In this document: piece by piece, positions 1 to 8,878 of the stretch | How positions within the stretch are numbered: position 1 is the stretch's first letter | Layout of the letters: every line of letters begins with the position of its first letter | NCBI RefSeq assembly: GCF_026535915.1 | Contig: NZ_JAFNPF010000004.1 | Span: 10,620 to 74,619, forward strand | DNA: 64,000 nucleotides | From: Snodgrassella sp945267035 | Lineage (GTDB): Bacteria > Pseudomonadota > Gammaproteobacteria > Burkholderiales > Neisseriaceae | Direction of reading: 5' to 3' | Position numbers and translations under genes: made by a program | Notes under the pieces: model-generated | The model's input: only the letters and a program-made list of their open reading frames with translations | What the model was told of the DNA's origin: nothing | The model's database searches: none

Positions 1-1157
1 GCATGTTGTAATACTGCCTGTGCCGCCAATTCATCGGTGTGCATATTCAGCTGCTGATGTAATTGTGCAAATTCGCTCTGCAATGCTTGAACTTCGTCCG
101 GTGATTCATACCAATGCATCACCGCGTCAGCCAGGTTTTGAGGGGTAGCTTGGCGTTGTAATAATTCCGGCACAACTTTTTTACCTAATAAGATATTGGG
201 CAAACCGACATAGGGTACTTTAATTTTATGTTTGACATACGCATAAGTAAGCTCGGAAATTTTATAGCTGATGACCATTGGACACTGACATAAAGCCACT
301 TCTAATGTGGCGGTGCCGCTGGTTACCAAAGCGACATCGGCGGCCTGACAAGCCATTTCTGCATGAGCATTCATTAATCGTACAGGTAGTTTTTGCCAAG
401 CTGGTTGCGCTAGCATATTTTGCATTCTCTGCCGAGTTGCCGCAGTAGCCATGGGTAACAAAAATTGTGCTTGCGGATAACGTTGCAAGATAATTTCAGC
501 AGCTTGTAAGAAGAGTGGTGCCATATAGTCAATTTCGCTCACTCTACTGCCTGGCATCAAAACAAATACTGGATCGTTAGGTGGTAATTTTAATTGAATC
601 CTTTTGGCTGCTCTATCAACGTGTTGTGGCAAGATTTGTGCCAATGGATGGCCGATAAAACGTGCATGGCCACCAGCCTGCTGATACAGCTCCGGCTCCA
701 TTGGGAACAGGCACAACACTTCATCTACTTGTTTGACAATTTTTTTGACACGTTTACGCCGCCATGCCCATACGGATGGGCTGACATAGTGCACGGTTGC
801 AATTCCGGCACGCTTAAGCTTCTTGGCGACGCCAAGATTAAAATCAGGTGCATCGATGCCAACGAATACATGTGGACGGATTTGTTTCAGTGCTTTAATT
901 AAACCACGACGTATCGCCAAAATTTCCGGTAACTTTCTCACTACTTCGACAAAACCACGCACAGCCAGTTTTTCTTGTTCATATAAGCTGTTGATACCGG
1001 CAGCCAGCATACGAGGACCGCCAATGCCCACAAAATTAACTTGTGGATGTTGGGCACGGATAGCATTCATAAGATGAGCGCCCAGCAGATCGCCAGAAGC
1101 TTCGCCGGCACATAAAGCGATGGTCAATGGATGAGATTCAGTTGCAGTTCTATTCAT
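1..1157 (-). CDS. lpxB: Lipid-A-disaccharide synthase LpxB (3' end outside window)
   Basis: Translating the minus strand from the ATG at 1157 gives an open frame to the window edge (about 385 residues). It starts MNRTATESHPLTIALCAGEASGD. The CAGEASGD glycine-rich start, the FVGIDAPDFN segment, HYVSPSVWAWR and the late VTSGTATLE motif are typical of LpxB. This GT19 glycosyltransferase joins UDP-2,3-diacylglucosamine to lipid X at the inner face of the cytoplasmic membrane in lipid A synthesis. The usual family length is about 380-390 residues, so only a few C-terminal residues and the stop should be missing. The tRNA operon upstream on the same strand is closed by a terminator, so lpxB probably has its own promoter or is read from one in the roughly 95-bp gap. 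Confidence 0.95.
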   Translation of the reverse strand, partial: MNRTATESHPLTIALCAGEASGDLLGAHLMNAIRAQHPQVNFVGIGGPRMLAAGINSLYEQEKLAVRGFVEVVRKLPEILAIRRGLIKALKQIRPHVFVGIDAPDFNLGVAKKLKRAGIATVHYVSPSVWAWRRKRVKKIVKQVDEVLCLFPMEPELYQQAGGHARFIGHPLAQILPQHVDRAAKRIQLKLPPNDPVFVLMPGSRVSEIDYMAPLFLQAAEIILQRYPQAQFLLPMATAATRQRMQNMLAQPAWQKLPVRLMNAHAEMACQAADVALVTSGTATLEVALCQCPMVISYKISELTYAYVKHKIKVPYVGLPNILLGKKVVPELLQRQATPQNLADAVMHWYESPDEVQALQSEFAQLHQQLNMHTDELAAQAVLQH

Positions 1158-1252
1158 AGCTATGACGCAATTATTAAGCAACTATCAGAGAATAATCGAA
1201 AATGGTCATGCTGGCGATAAACAATCACTAGTATCACCTTAAAGTTTAAATT

Positions 1253-1281
1253 AAAAGCCCAAGCGAGCTGCTTGGGCTTTT
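1253..1281 (-). terminator. Rho-independent terminator of the tRNA operon
   Basis: Perfect 12-bp inverted repeat (1253-1264 and 1270-1281) with a 5-base loop. Its arms begin and end in A/T runs. It sits 4 bases past the CCA end of tRNA-His on the minus strand and upstream of lpxB, so it most likely ends the tRNA transcript. Confidence 0.85.
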
Positions 1282-1285
1282 ATGG

Positions 1286-1362
1286 TGGGGTGGCTGATGG
1301 GGCTCGAACCCACGACAACTGGAATCACAATCCAGGGCTCTACCAACTGAGCTACAGCCACC
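1286..1362 (-). tRNA. tRNA-His (anticodon GTG)
   Basis: Minus-strand cloverleaf with the extra 5' G (position -1) characteristic of tRNA-His, D arm TAGCTCAGTTGGTAGAGC, anticodon loop TTGTGAT in a CTGGA/TCCAG stem, T arm GGGTTCGAGCCC and encoded CCA. It is 77 nt long. It is the last gene of a three-tRNA operon. Confidence 0.97.
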
Positions 1363-1382
1363 ACAAAAACTTTTTTTAAATC

Positions 1383-1459
1383 TGGTACGCCCGACAGGAA
1401 TCGAACCTGTAACCCCCGGCTTAGAAGGCCGGTGCTCTATCCGGTTGAGCTACGGGCGC
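1383..1459 (-). tRNA. tRNA-Arg (anticodon TCT)
   Basis: Minus-strand cloverleaf of 77 nt. The acceptor stem GCGCCCG pairs with CGGGCGT, closing on a G-T wobble. The anticodon loop CTTCTAA sits in a CCGGC/GCCGG stem, the T loop is standard and CCA is encoded. It is the middle gene of the Pro-Arg-His cluster. Confidence 0.97.
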
Positions 1460-1500
1460 GTGCTCTTGCAATCATTTCCGGATATAAGGATTCAGTCGAT

Positions 1501-1578
1501 TGGTCGGGGTGGTGGGATTCGAACTCACGACCCTCTGCTCCCAAAGCAGATGCGCTAACCAGGCTGCGCTACACCCCG
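1501..1578 (-). tRNA. tRNA-Pro (anticodon TGG)
   Basis: Minus-strand cloverleaf starting with C as tRNA-Pro normally does. The acceptor stem CGGGGTG pairs with CACCCCG. The anticodon loop TTTGGGA sits in a TCTGC/GCAGA stem and CCA is encoded. First gene of the operon. Confidence 0.97.
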
Positions 1579-1591
1579 ACGAGAGAAGCGA

Positions 1592-1620
1592 ACTATACAG
1601 GGGTTAAAAAAAGGCGTCAA
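1592..1620 (-). promoter_or_regulatory. Sigma-70 promoter of the tRNA operon
   Basis: On the minus strand a TTGACG -35 box (1620-1615), a 17-bp spacer and a TATAGT -10 box (1597-1592) lie about 14 bp upstream of tRNA-Pro. Both hexamers are one mismatch from consensus and the spacing is ideal, so this is very probably the promoter for all three tRNAs. Confidence 0.85.
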
Positions 1621-2987
1621 GGCTTATTTGCTTATTTTTTGCCATTTATTTGAATTTTATGGTTTATTTGTTTCCTCTACAGGCAATAAATGGAATTAAC
1701 CGGAAACACTCAGAAGGTTTATTCAATATTTTCAATGTATTGTATATTTAAGCCAACAAACTAGGTCTACCTATGCTGAACACGGCCATAATTTCTTGCT
1801 GGATGTAACAAACATAATGCTGCCAACGCTATTTTTACTTTTGCGAGCGGATAGGAACTGATCTGATGTAGTATTGAATCTGGATATTTTAGTGATTTAC
1901 CCATTAGATCCGTGATCATTTATCTGGCTACCATAGAAGCAATCACTCTTAGGTCTAGGCAGTTGTGTCTTCACTGTGTTGAACTTTAGCGCTCATGCAG
2001 CTTAGTAGATAAAAATGGATGGCTTTTCCCTTTTGTAGCTGTGGGGGCGATCTTCAAAGATGGATTTCAATAAAAATAATGTACGTATCAAGCAATCAAC
2101 GCAATATTCTATGCTGTTGACATAAGGGTTTTACCCTTTATTGATTCATAAACAAAATGCATTTTTCCCGGAAATTCAATCATTTTTTAACCAATCTGCA
2201 CGGCTGATTGGATCGTTTAATTAGTACAGTATTGTTTTAGCCTATGCACTCTTCCACTTAGCTTACGGTTGATTGAATACTGGATTATCTTGAATCGATT
2301 TTTGAGCAAATACCGTATTTGCGCGCCCAAATTGCATCAGCATGTTTGAGCAATACTAGCTCAACCGATTGCCCTATTGGCGCAAAGTGCCAATCGCATT
2401 AGTTTAAAATATTTTTTCTTGTGGGTGCCGCCTCCGTTTATAATTGCACCTGCAACGGATAGCATTTTATCTGCTCGGGATGTGGTTGTTTGATGGTAAT
2501 GTCTTTTCCTAGCGTTTCGATTGATGATATGCCAATTTGCCGGAGCTATTCAACTATGGGAATCGTGCTCCAGCTACGGGACGAGATAATATTTGTCTCA
2601 CATATTAATCCGTACCAATGTAATGCTGAGTGATTAAACGCAATCAGCGTTATTGCTGTTATCTATGGATAAAGTCGATGCGCATTCTGGGCAAATATGG
2701 CTATTCATAAATGGTTAACAAAATTGGGTGGCAAAATATTGATTGGTATTATGGTTGCGCGCCACATGAGTCAGTTAATCTGCTTCATGGCGATCATATT
2801 TTTGGATCAATTTGCTCTGCAACCATGGCATGATGTTAGTCATTTCTTTATCCGTATCCGCGTAGTGAAAAGGTGGTGTTCCTGTCCAGTTATGGAAATA
2901 AAATACCAAATGGGCAAATTGACTATTTTTTACACTATTTTTTCTGCATAATATTACTCTATCTTTTTTTACTGTCTGGAATAGTTC
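1621..2987. other. Gene-free stretch upstream of folD
   Basis: About 1.37 kb with no reading frame that resembles a protein family on either strand. The short frames present have no ribosome binding site and no recognisable motif. The last 100 bp before folD is T-rich and may hold its promoter, but no clear -35/-10 pair stands out. I see no RNA gene here. Confidence 0.5.
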
Positions 2988-3845
2988 ATGACTGCTCAAC
3001 TGATTGATGGCAAGAAGGTATCACAACAAATTCTGCAAAAAGTAGCCGCACAAGTACAACAACGTCTCGACAATCAGCTGCGGCGTCCTTGTTTGGCCGT
3101 GGTTTTGGTGGGAGAGGATCCGGCCAGTGCGGTTTATGTGCGCAATAAGAAACGCGCCTGCGAAACCACTGGTTTTGAATCACGCAGTTATGAATTACCG
3201 GCAGATACGGCCGAAGATGAATTACTGGCGCTGATAGATGAAATGAATGCCGACGAAGGTATAGACGGCATTTTGGTTCAACTACCCTTACCCAAGCACA
3301 TCAACAGCCAAATGGTTTTGGAACGAATTGTGCCTCACAAAGATGTAGACGGTTTTCATCCGTACAATATCGGTCGTCTGGTGGTTAAAATGCCTCTGAT
3401 GCGACCCTGCACGCCTAAAGGCGTCATGACACTGCTTGAAGCTTACGGTATTGATGTTGTCGGCAAAAAGGCGGTAATTGTGGGCGCCTCGAATATCGTG
3501 GGTCGACCTCAGGCATTGGAAATGTTGCTGGCTCGTGCAACGGTTACAATTTGTCATAGTGCGACTCAAAATCTGGCTGCAGAAGTAGCCGCCGCAGATA
3601 TCGTGGTGGTAGGCGTTGGTAAACCGGACTTTATTAAAGGTGAATGGATTAAATCTGGGGCCGTGGTGATTGATGTAGGTATCAACCGGTTGGCTAACGG
3701 GCAGTTATGTGGCGATGTGGAATTTGCCGTTGCCCGTGAGCGTGCCGCAATGATTACGCCAGTACCAGGTGGTGTGGGGCCGATGACCATTGCCACTTTG
3801 ATGGAAAATACTTTACATGCAGCACAAATCCATGATCAGCAATGA
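2988..3845 (+). CDS. folD: Methylenetetrahydrofolate dehydrogenase / cyclohydrolase FolD
   Basis: Bifunctional cytosolic enzyme of one-carbon metabolism. It oxidises 5,10-methylene-THF with NADP and hydrolyses the product to 10-formyl-THF for purine and formyl-Met-tRNA synthesis. The 285 residues match the family length. The YVRNKKRAC segment (about residues 50-58) carries the catalytic Tyr and Lys. QLPLPKH and KDVDGFHP follow, then the RPCTPKG segment, the nucleotide-binding stretch VGASNIVGRP and the terminal PVPGGVGPMT signature. The start fits the family N-terminus, although the ribosome binding site is weak. It appears to be transcribed alone, with long non-coding gaps on both sides. Confidence 0.97.
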   Translation: MTAQLIDGKKVSQQILQKVAAQVQQRLDNQLRRPCLAVVLVGEDPASAVYVRNKKRACETTGFESRSYELPADTAEDELLALIDEMNADEGIDGILVQLPLPKHINSQMVLERIVPHKDVDGFHPYNIGRLVVKMPLMRPCTPKGVMTLLEAYGIDVVGKKAVIVGASNIVGRPQALEMLLARATVTICHSATQNLAAEVAAADIVVVGVGKPDFIKGEWIKSGAVVIDVGINRLANGQLCGDVEFAVARERAAMITPVPGGVGPMTIATLMENTLHAAQIHDQQ

Positions 3846-4164
3846 AGATGATGAAGCTCACCTATCCTAGTAACTGACTCTATTCGACGAAATCTCGGAA
3901 TAATAAGATCCTATTAAAGATAAGTTGAATTTACGCAGCAGATAAATAATGATCTAACAGTGCAGCCTGAAACATGGTATGCGTTGTATTACAAACGGGC
4001 TGTTCACTTTAATCTATCTTATTATTGGGCAAGTGATGTTGTTAACCGACAAGTGGTTCATGCTTGTGCTGGTTTGTTTAATCGTGGCAGAATGGTCGGT
4101 TGCATTTTGCCACTCAGCATGAGCACAATTATCTATTTTATTTAAAAATTTAGGTGTTACATAA
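3846..4164. other. Gap between folD and the membrane protein gene
   Basis: About 320 bp. A 61-codon frame (3960-4145) is open but has no ribosome binding site and no family resemblance, so I do not call it a gene. No convincing terminator is visible. Confidence 0.4.
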
Positions 4165-4743
4165 ATGTACCAATTTTTAGTAGATGCGTGGGACGCATTA
4201 CGGCTTAAATTTTATCCGGTCGCGCATTACCGTTATCCTTTATCTATTACTACTCTGGTCTTGTTGACACTTGGTCTGATCAATGCTGCTTCATTGCCTC
4301 CTTATGTTATTGGTCCACAAGCCGGAATAATCAGTTTTGCCATATGTTTGACCGTGTTGCGCTGGTTGATATTGTGCGTGGTGATGAAAATATTTCTGAG
4401 CCCGCTAAGCAGACTATGGGAATGGTGTGGTTATATTCTAATCACTGAAGCCTTGTTGATGCCGTTAGTTGTATTATGTTATTGGCCAGAAATGATGTAT
4501 TTGCCTAGTTTCATCTGGTTAGTATGGATCATGATTGTTCAGTTTACCGGCTTAATTCGTATCAGTAAGGCTAAAGTTGGTCAGATTGTCTTGGCTTATG
4601 TGGTGTATTTCTTCGGCGCGTCAATGGCTAGTGGCATGTTATTGTTTGTCTTTTTCAATGTTGGCTGGTTGGATCTTGAAGCCTCATTGCAAGCGTTGAA
4701 ACCATTTATGGATCAGGTCGTATCGGACTTTGGCATGCAGTAA
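4165..4743 (+). CDS. Integral membrane protein of unknown function
   Basis: 192-residue protein. After a short cytosolic start (to about residue 25) it has five or six hydrophobic segments: roughly residues 26-50, 54-78, 85-110, 113-130 and 138-168. A short amphipathic C-terminal tail follows. This arrangement resembles YIP1-type small membrane proteins, but I see no diagnostic motif and do not assign a function. It lies between folD and gap with its own gaps on both sides, so neighbours do not suggest a role. The codon choice and composition match the flanking housekeeping genes, so it is probably a normal resident gene and not a recent import. Confidence 0.75.
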   Translation: MYQFLVDAWDALRLKFYPVAHYRYPLSITTLVLLTLGLINAASLPPYVIGPQAGIISFAICLTVLRWLILCVVMKIFLSPLSRLWEWCGYILITEALLMPLVVLCYWPEMMYLPSFIWLVWIMIVQFTGLIRISKAKVGQIVLAYVVYFFGASMASGMLLFVFFNVGWLDLEASLQALKPFMDQVVSDFGMQ

Positions 4744-4883
4744 CTTACGTGTGGAAACGAGCTGTTTCAGTTATAATAATAGATGGTATTGATGATTTTT
4801 TTTATCACTCTAACCATCATTCAGCCAGCAGCTTGCTTGAATGCTTCTAACCGGCTCAGTCTGACATAAAAAAAGGAATAATC

Positions 4884-5912
4884 ATGACGTTAAAAGTTGC
4901 CATCAATGGTTATGGCCGTATCGGCCGCCAAATACTACGAGCAATTTATGACTATAATCTGCGCGATCAATTTGAAATCGTGGCAGTTAATGCCAGCGGT
5001 TCATTGGAAACCAGTGCCCACCTGACTAAATATGATACGGTACATGGTCGATTTGCCGCAGAGGTCGGCTTTGATGATCATGGTTTAATTGTTAATGGCG
5101 ATCATATCCGCTTTTTTTCGACGCGCAATCCAGCGGAATTGCCTTGGGGTGAACTTGGGGTAGATTTAGTACTTGAATGTACCGGTGCCTTCAATAGTAA
5201 AGAAAAAGCCAGTGTGCATTTAAACAGCGGCGCGAAAAAAGTGTTGATTTCTGCACCTGGTGGGAATGATGTGGATGCTACCGTAGTTTATGGCGTCAAT
5301 CATCATGTTATCACACCTGAAATGACGGTTATTTCTAACGGCTCTTGCACCACTAACTGTCTGGCACCAGTTGCTAAAGCCATTAATGATGGTGTAGGCA
5401 TCGTTAAAGGGCTGATGACTACTATTCATGCGTTTACTAATGATCAGGTACTCACTGATGTCCGTCATAAGGATTTACGCCGTGCTCGCAGTGCGGTAGA
5501 AAATATTATTCCGACCAAAACTGGCGCAGCCAAGGCATTAGGTTTGGTATTGCCTGAGTTACAAGGCAAATTTGATGGTTTTTCTGTTCGTGTACCGACG
5601 ATTAATGTTTCTTTAGTTGATCTGACTTTTGAAGCAGCGCGAGACACTACGGTGGATGAGATCAATGCCGTGGTTAAAGCAGCCAGCGAAGGCAATATGC
5701 GCCACGTTCTTGGCTACAACACTTTACCACTGGTTTCGACCGATTTTAACCATACGCCACAGGCATCAATTTTTGATAGCACGTTGACCAAAGTGACCAA
5801 CGGCAACATGGTTAAGGTACTGGCTTGGTACGATAATGAATGGGGATTCAGTTGTCAGATGCTGAATACGGCGCGAGCCATGTTCGATCTTGATGTGACT
5901 CCACTAGTCTAA
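4884..5912 (+). CDS. gap: Glyceraldehyde-3-phosphate dehydrogenase, GapB-like (probably NADP-preferring)
   Basis: 342 residues. The N-terminal Rossmann motif is INGYGRIGR (8-16), the catalytic signature SNGSCTTNC has Cys155, and the partner His182 sits in TTIHAFTND. KTGAAKALG, LQGKFDGFSVRVP and the C-terminal WYDNEWGFS are all present, so the enzyme should be active. After the second beta strand the sequence reads VNASGSLETSAHL. In glycolytic NAD enzymes an Asp normally follows the Asn here. The Asn-Ala-Ser form is the one found in Bacillus GapB and other anabolic NADP-using enzymes. I infer a gluconeogenic preference. A good Shine-Dalgarno (AAAGGAA) precedes the start. A strong hairpin closes the single-gene unit. 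Confidence 0.95.
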   Translation: MTLKVAINGYGRIGRQILRAIYDYNLRDQFEIVAVNASGSLETSAHLTKYDTVHGRFAAEVGFDDHGLIVNGDHIRFFSTRNPAELPWGELGVDLVLECTGAFNSKEKASVHLNSGAKKVLISAPGGNDVDATVVYGVNHHVITPEMTVISNGSCTTNCLAPVAKAINDGVGIVKGLMTTIHAFTNDQVLTDVRHKDLRRARSAVENIIPTKTGAAKALGLVLPELQGKFDGFSVRVPTINVSLVDLTFEAARDTTVDEINAVVKAASEGNMRHVLGYNTLPLVSTDFNHTPQASIFDSTLTKVTNGNMVKVLAWYDNEWGFSCQMLNTARAMFDLDVTPLV

Positions 5913-5929
5913 TATTTTGCGTTTCAAGA

Positions 5930-5968
5930 CAGGCTGTCTAAACCCATTGTTGTGGTCTAGACAGCCTG
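5930..5968 (+). terminator. Hairpin terminator after gap, DUS-like arms
   Basis: Perfect 11-bp inverted repeat (5930-5940 and 5958-5968, CAGGCTGTCTA / TAGACAGCCTG) starting 18 bp after the gap stop. It lacks a long U-tract. The right arm, TAGACAGCCTGAG, resembles Neisseriaceae DNA-uptake-sequence dialects, which often sit in such inverted pairs. Confidence 0.6.
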
Positions 5969-5992
5969 AGTGTATTGTAACGATCTTGATGA

Positions 5993-6013
5993 ACCAGATT
6001 AAGTTAATCTGGT
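5993..6013. repeat. Perfect 21-bp palindrome
   Basis: ACCAGATTAA-G-TTAATCTGGT is a perfect palindrome with a single central base, about 80 bp before the M61 peptidase start. It could be a second weak terminator or an operator for a dimeric regulator. The sequence alone does not decide. Confidence 0.5.
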
Positions 6014-6095
6014 CTTAGCAGACTGCCTGAATCTGAGCCGTTTATTCATACCCCTAATGCAAAGTCTTTCTTTTCTCTTTATTTTGATCTGAGCT

Positions 6096-7853
6096 ATGCT
6101 TTATTACCAACTTCAGCCCTACTCATTAAGCAAACATTTATGGCAGATTCGCCTGCAATTTAAGCAGGATAATCAGGACAATTTCAGCTTAAGCTTGCCA
6201 AACTGGCTACCGGGTAGCTACATGATCAGAGATTTTGCTCAGCATATTGTATCTATTTCGGCAAACTGTAATGGCTTACCCACTAGGTTGGAACAAACCG
6301 AAAAAAATATTTGGCTTGGTCACGGGCAAGCCGGCGAATGGAGCATTGATTATCTGGTATATGCTTTTGACCAGTCAGTCAGAGGATCTTTTCTAAGCAC
6401 TGAAAGAGGCTTCTTTGATGGCGCCTGTTTATTTTTACGTCATGATCAGCGTCAGCAAGAACCCTGCCAATTAACCATCCAAGCATTACCACCTGAATGG
6501 GATATTGCCACCACTATGCCAGTTGCGGGGCAAAAACAGCTTTATCAAAGCGCAGATTATCGCACTTTGATTGACCATCCTGTCGAAATGGGTCACTTGC
6601 TACGTTTACCCTTTATAGCCAATGGCATCGAACATGAAATTGTCATTAGCGGCTATTGCCCAGAATTTGACCAGCAGCGATTAGTCAGAGATGTTCAAAA
6701 AATATGCAGCGCTGAAATGAATTTGTTCGCCCATTCGGTTCCCTTTCAGCATTATCTTTTTTTACTGTATGTTGGTCAGGGGATTTATGGCGGGCTCGAA
6801 CATAAATCTTCAACGGCTTTACAAGCTGATCGGCATGATTTACCACAAAAAAATGGTGGCAATGACGATGCTTATATCTCGCTGTTAGGTTTGTTCAGTC
6901 ATGAGTATTTCCATGCATGGAATGTGAAATCCATTATTCCGGCTGCGTTTGCGAATAATAACCTTAATAGTGAAGCCTATACCCGTTTATTATGGGCATT
7001 TGAGGGCATCACTTCGTATTATGATGACTTGTTTCTGGTACGAAGTGGCGTGATTACCCCCAGCCAATATCTACAATTGTTGGCGAAAACCATTACTCGG
7101 GTTCAGCAAGGTGCCGGCAAAGATGTTCAAAGTCTGGCTGACTCCAGCTTTAATGCATGGACCAAATATTATAAGCAAAATGAAAACAGCCCAAATGCAA
7201 TTGTTAGCTATTATCAAAAAGGTGCTTTGGCTGCATTGTGTTTAGATCTTTATATCCGCCATCACACACAGCAACAGAAAAGTCTGGATGATGTGATGCG
7301 CGCGCTTTATCATGATTGGTGCGCGCGTGGATGTGGATTAGAAGAAGATGAATGGTTGAGTATTGCCGAAAAAGCCACTGGACTGGCCCTGCAATCGGTT
7401 TATCAGCATTATATAAACACCACCACCGATTTACCGCTCGCGCAGCAATTACAAGGAGCAGGCGTACAATTGCACTGGCATGCACTGGCCAGAAAACATG
7501 GCGGTGCTTATGTCGAACAGCCACCACAAACGGCAACAGCCAGTGCTGATCTGGGCTGTCGTTTTCAAGCAGCCACGCCCGGCATTGTGTTACAGCAAGT
7601 CTTCAGTGATGGCAGTGCGGAGCAGGCCAATTTAAGTGCTGGCGATCAGCTCATCGCATTGAATAACGAGATAATCCGTGATTTCAATACTCAGTGGCAA
7701 CGCTTCGCGGTTGGTGATCAGATACACATTCATTATATTCGGGATGGATTACTGCGACAGACGCATTTACAGGTACAGCCCGCCAAAGCCGATACCGCTA
7801 TATTAAGCATCAATGATCCTGCTTTGGTCAAGCAGTGGTTACAGTGTCAGTAA
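6096..7853 (+). CDS. M61 family metallopeptidase with PDZ domain
   Basis: 585 residues. The N-terminal beta domain (about 1-170) contains the family signature LPNWLPGSYMIRDFAQ. The catalytic zinc site HEYFH lies at residues 269-273, and the glutamate of WAFEGITSYYDD (about residue 303) is the expected third zinc ligand. A PDZ-like module (about 495-570, with ANLSAGDQLIALN) ends the protein. This is the layout of glycyl aminopeptidase-type M61 enzymes, which trim peptides with N-terminal Gly or Ala. No signal peptide is seen, so it is probably cytosolic. Its substrate here is unknown. The following gene starts 50 bp later on the same strand and may be co-transcribed. Confidence 0.9.
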   Translation: MLYYQLQPYSLSKHLWQIRLQFKQDNQDNFSLSLPNWLPGSYMIRDFAQHIVSISANCNGLPTRLEQTEKNIWLGHGQAGEWSIDYLVYAFDQSVRGSFLSTERGFFDGACLFLRHDQRQQEPCQLTIQALPPEWDIATTMPVAGQKQLYQSADYRTLIDHPVEMGHLLRLPFIANGIEHEIVISGYCPEFDQQRLVRDVQKICSAEMNLFAHSVPFQHYLFLLYVGQGIYGGLEHKSSTALQADRHDLPQKNGGNDDAYISLLGLFSHEYFHAWNVKSIIPAAFANNNLNSEAYTRLLWAFEGITSYYDDLFLVRSGVITPSQYLQLLAKTITRVQQGAGKDVQSLADSSFNAWTKYYKQNENSPNAIVSYYQKGALAALCLDLYIRHHTQQQKSLDDVMRALYHDWCARGCGLEEDEWLSIAEKATGLALQSVYQHYINTTTDLPLAQQLQGAGVQLHWHALARKHGGAYVEQPPQTATASADLGCRFQAATPGIVLQQVFSDGSAEQANLSAGDQLIALNNEIIRDFNTQWQRFAVGDQIHIHYIRDGLLRQTHLQVQPAKADTAILSINDPALVKQWLQCQ

Positions 7854-7903
7854 AGCGAGTGGTTTGTTAATCATGATTCGGTTATCGTTGAAAAGTTGGA
7901 TTC

Positions 7904-8878
7904 ATGTCGGCTAATTTGCAGCTCACTTTGGCTCTTCCCGGCTTATTGTGGCCTCATCGGGAAATATCTTTGCCGGCATTTCATTTGTCCGCACTGGATA
8001 AACTGCGCCAATGGGGTAAATTTCACCCCCGACCGAGCAACAGAGAACATTTTTACCGCCAGTATCTCTGGCAAGGTTCATGGTTGAAGTTAGCCCAAAG
8101 CCAGCTTGGTTTGCTTCAACACCAGCCCAGTATTATCGCAATCCCGACCAGTCAGCAAGCTGGTTTACATCACATTCACTGTCGCAGTGGTCGTGCCCTT
8201 GCTTTAACACAAGCGGAAGCGGAAAATTTTTGTCGAGTATTAAACGAATGGTTTGCACAGGAAAACTGGCTATTTCATGTCGTCCAACCAGATTTGTGGC
8301 TGTTAACCATGCCACAAGCTCTGCAATTTAACGCACCTTCTGTGTTGGAGCTGAACAATTTGCTGGATGACACAGTCAAACCATCCGGTCGCGATGCGCC
8401 ACGGCTACTTAAATACCAGACCGAATTACAAATGTTGTTATATCAACATCCACTTAATCAGACACGGTGTGCGAACGGTAAAATTCCTATTAATGCCATT
8501 TGGTTTGAGCCAGATATAATCGGAAACGCTGATGGACGTGAACTATACAGCAACTGTTCTTGGGCCAATGCAGCCAAGCCATTTCCACCGGATTACGCGA
8601 GTTTGAGTGCCCAGATAAACACACAGAAATCAGTGGTGTTGTTTAGTGATGATTTCTGTCATGCTGCCATTCAAGCAGACAGCATTGCCTATCAGCATCT
8701 ACTACAATATTGGGAACAACACTGGTGGCAACCATTAATGCACGCGCTAAAGTGTCGCCAAATCCAGCAATTGAACATTAGTACTGATGGCACCTTGGGA
8801 GGGGTACTGAGCGTACGCAAACCACTTATTTCTCCCTTTTGGCGCAATAAGGCCTCTTTTAACGGAATGATGCTATGA
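7904..8878 (+). CDS. RpfE-like / phosphoglycerate-mutase-like conserved protein
   Basis: 324 residues, cytosolic, without signal peptide or membrane segments. The pattern LTLALPGLLWP near the start, then WAQENWLFHVVQPDLWLL-like and RDAPRLLKYQTELQMLLYQHPLN-like blocks, matches the family found just upstream of recJ in beta-proteobacteria. Members are annotated as RpfE-type regulatory protein or cofactor-independent phosphoglycerate mutase homologue (COG4255). I do not see a complete mutase active site, so enzymatic activity is doubtful and the true function is unknown. Its stop overlaps the recJ start by 4 bp (ATGA), so translation of the two is coupled. Confidence 0.75.
   Translation: MSANLQLTLALPGLLWPHREISLPAFHLSALDKLRQWGKFHPRPSNREHFYRQYLWQGSWLKLAQSQLGLLQHQPSIIAIPTSQQAGLHHIHCRSGRALALTQAEAENFCRVLNEWFAQENWLFHVVQPDLWLLTMPQALQFNAPSVLELNNLLDDTVKPSGRDAPRLLKYQTELQMLLYQHPLNQTRCANGKIPINAIWFEPDIIGNADGRELYSNCSWANAAKPFPPDYASLSAQINTQKSVVLFSDDFCHAAIQADSIAYQHLLQYWEQHWWQPLMHALKCRQIQQLNISTDGTLGGVLSVRKPLISPFWRNKASFNGMML

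Noticed and set aside
3960..4145. 61-codon frame between folD and the membrane protein gene
   Set aside because: No ribosome binding site, no family resemblance and odd residue content; most likely chance.
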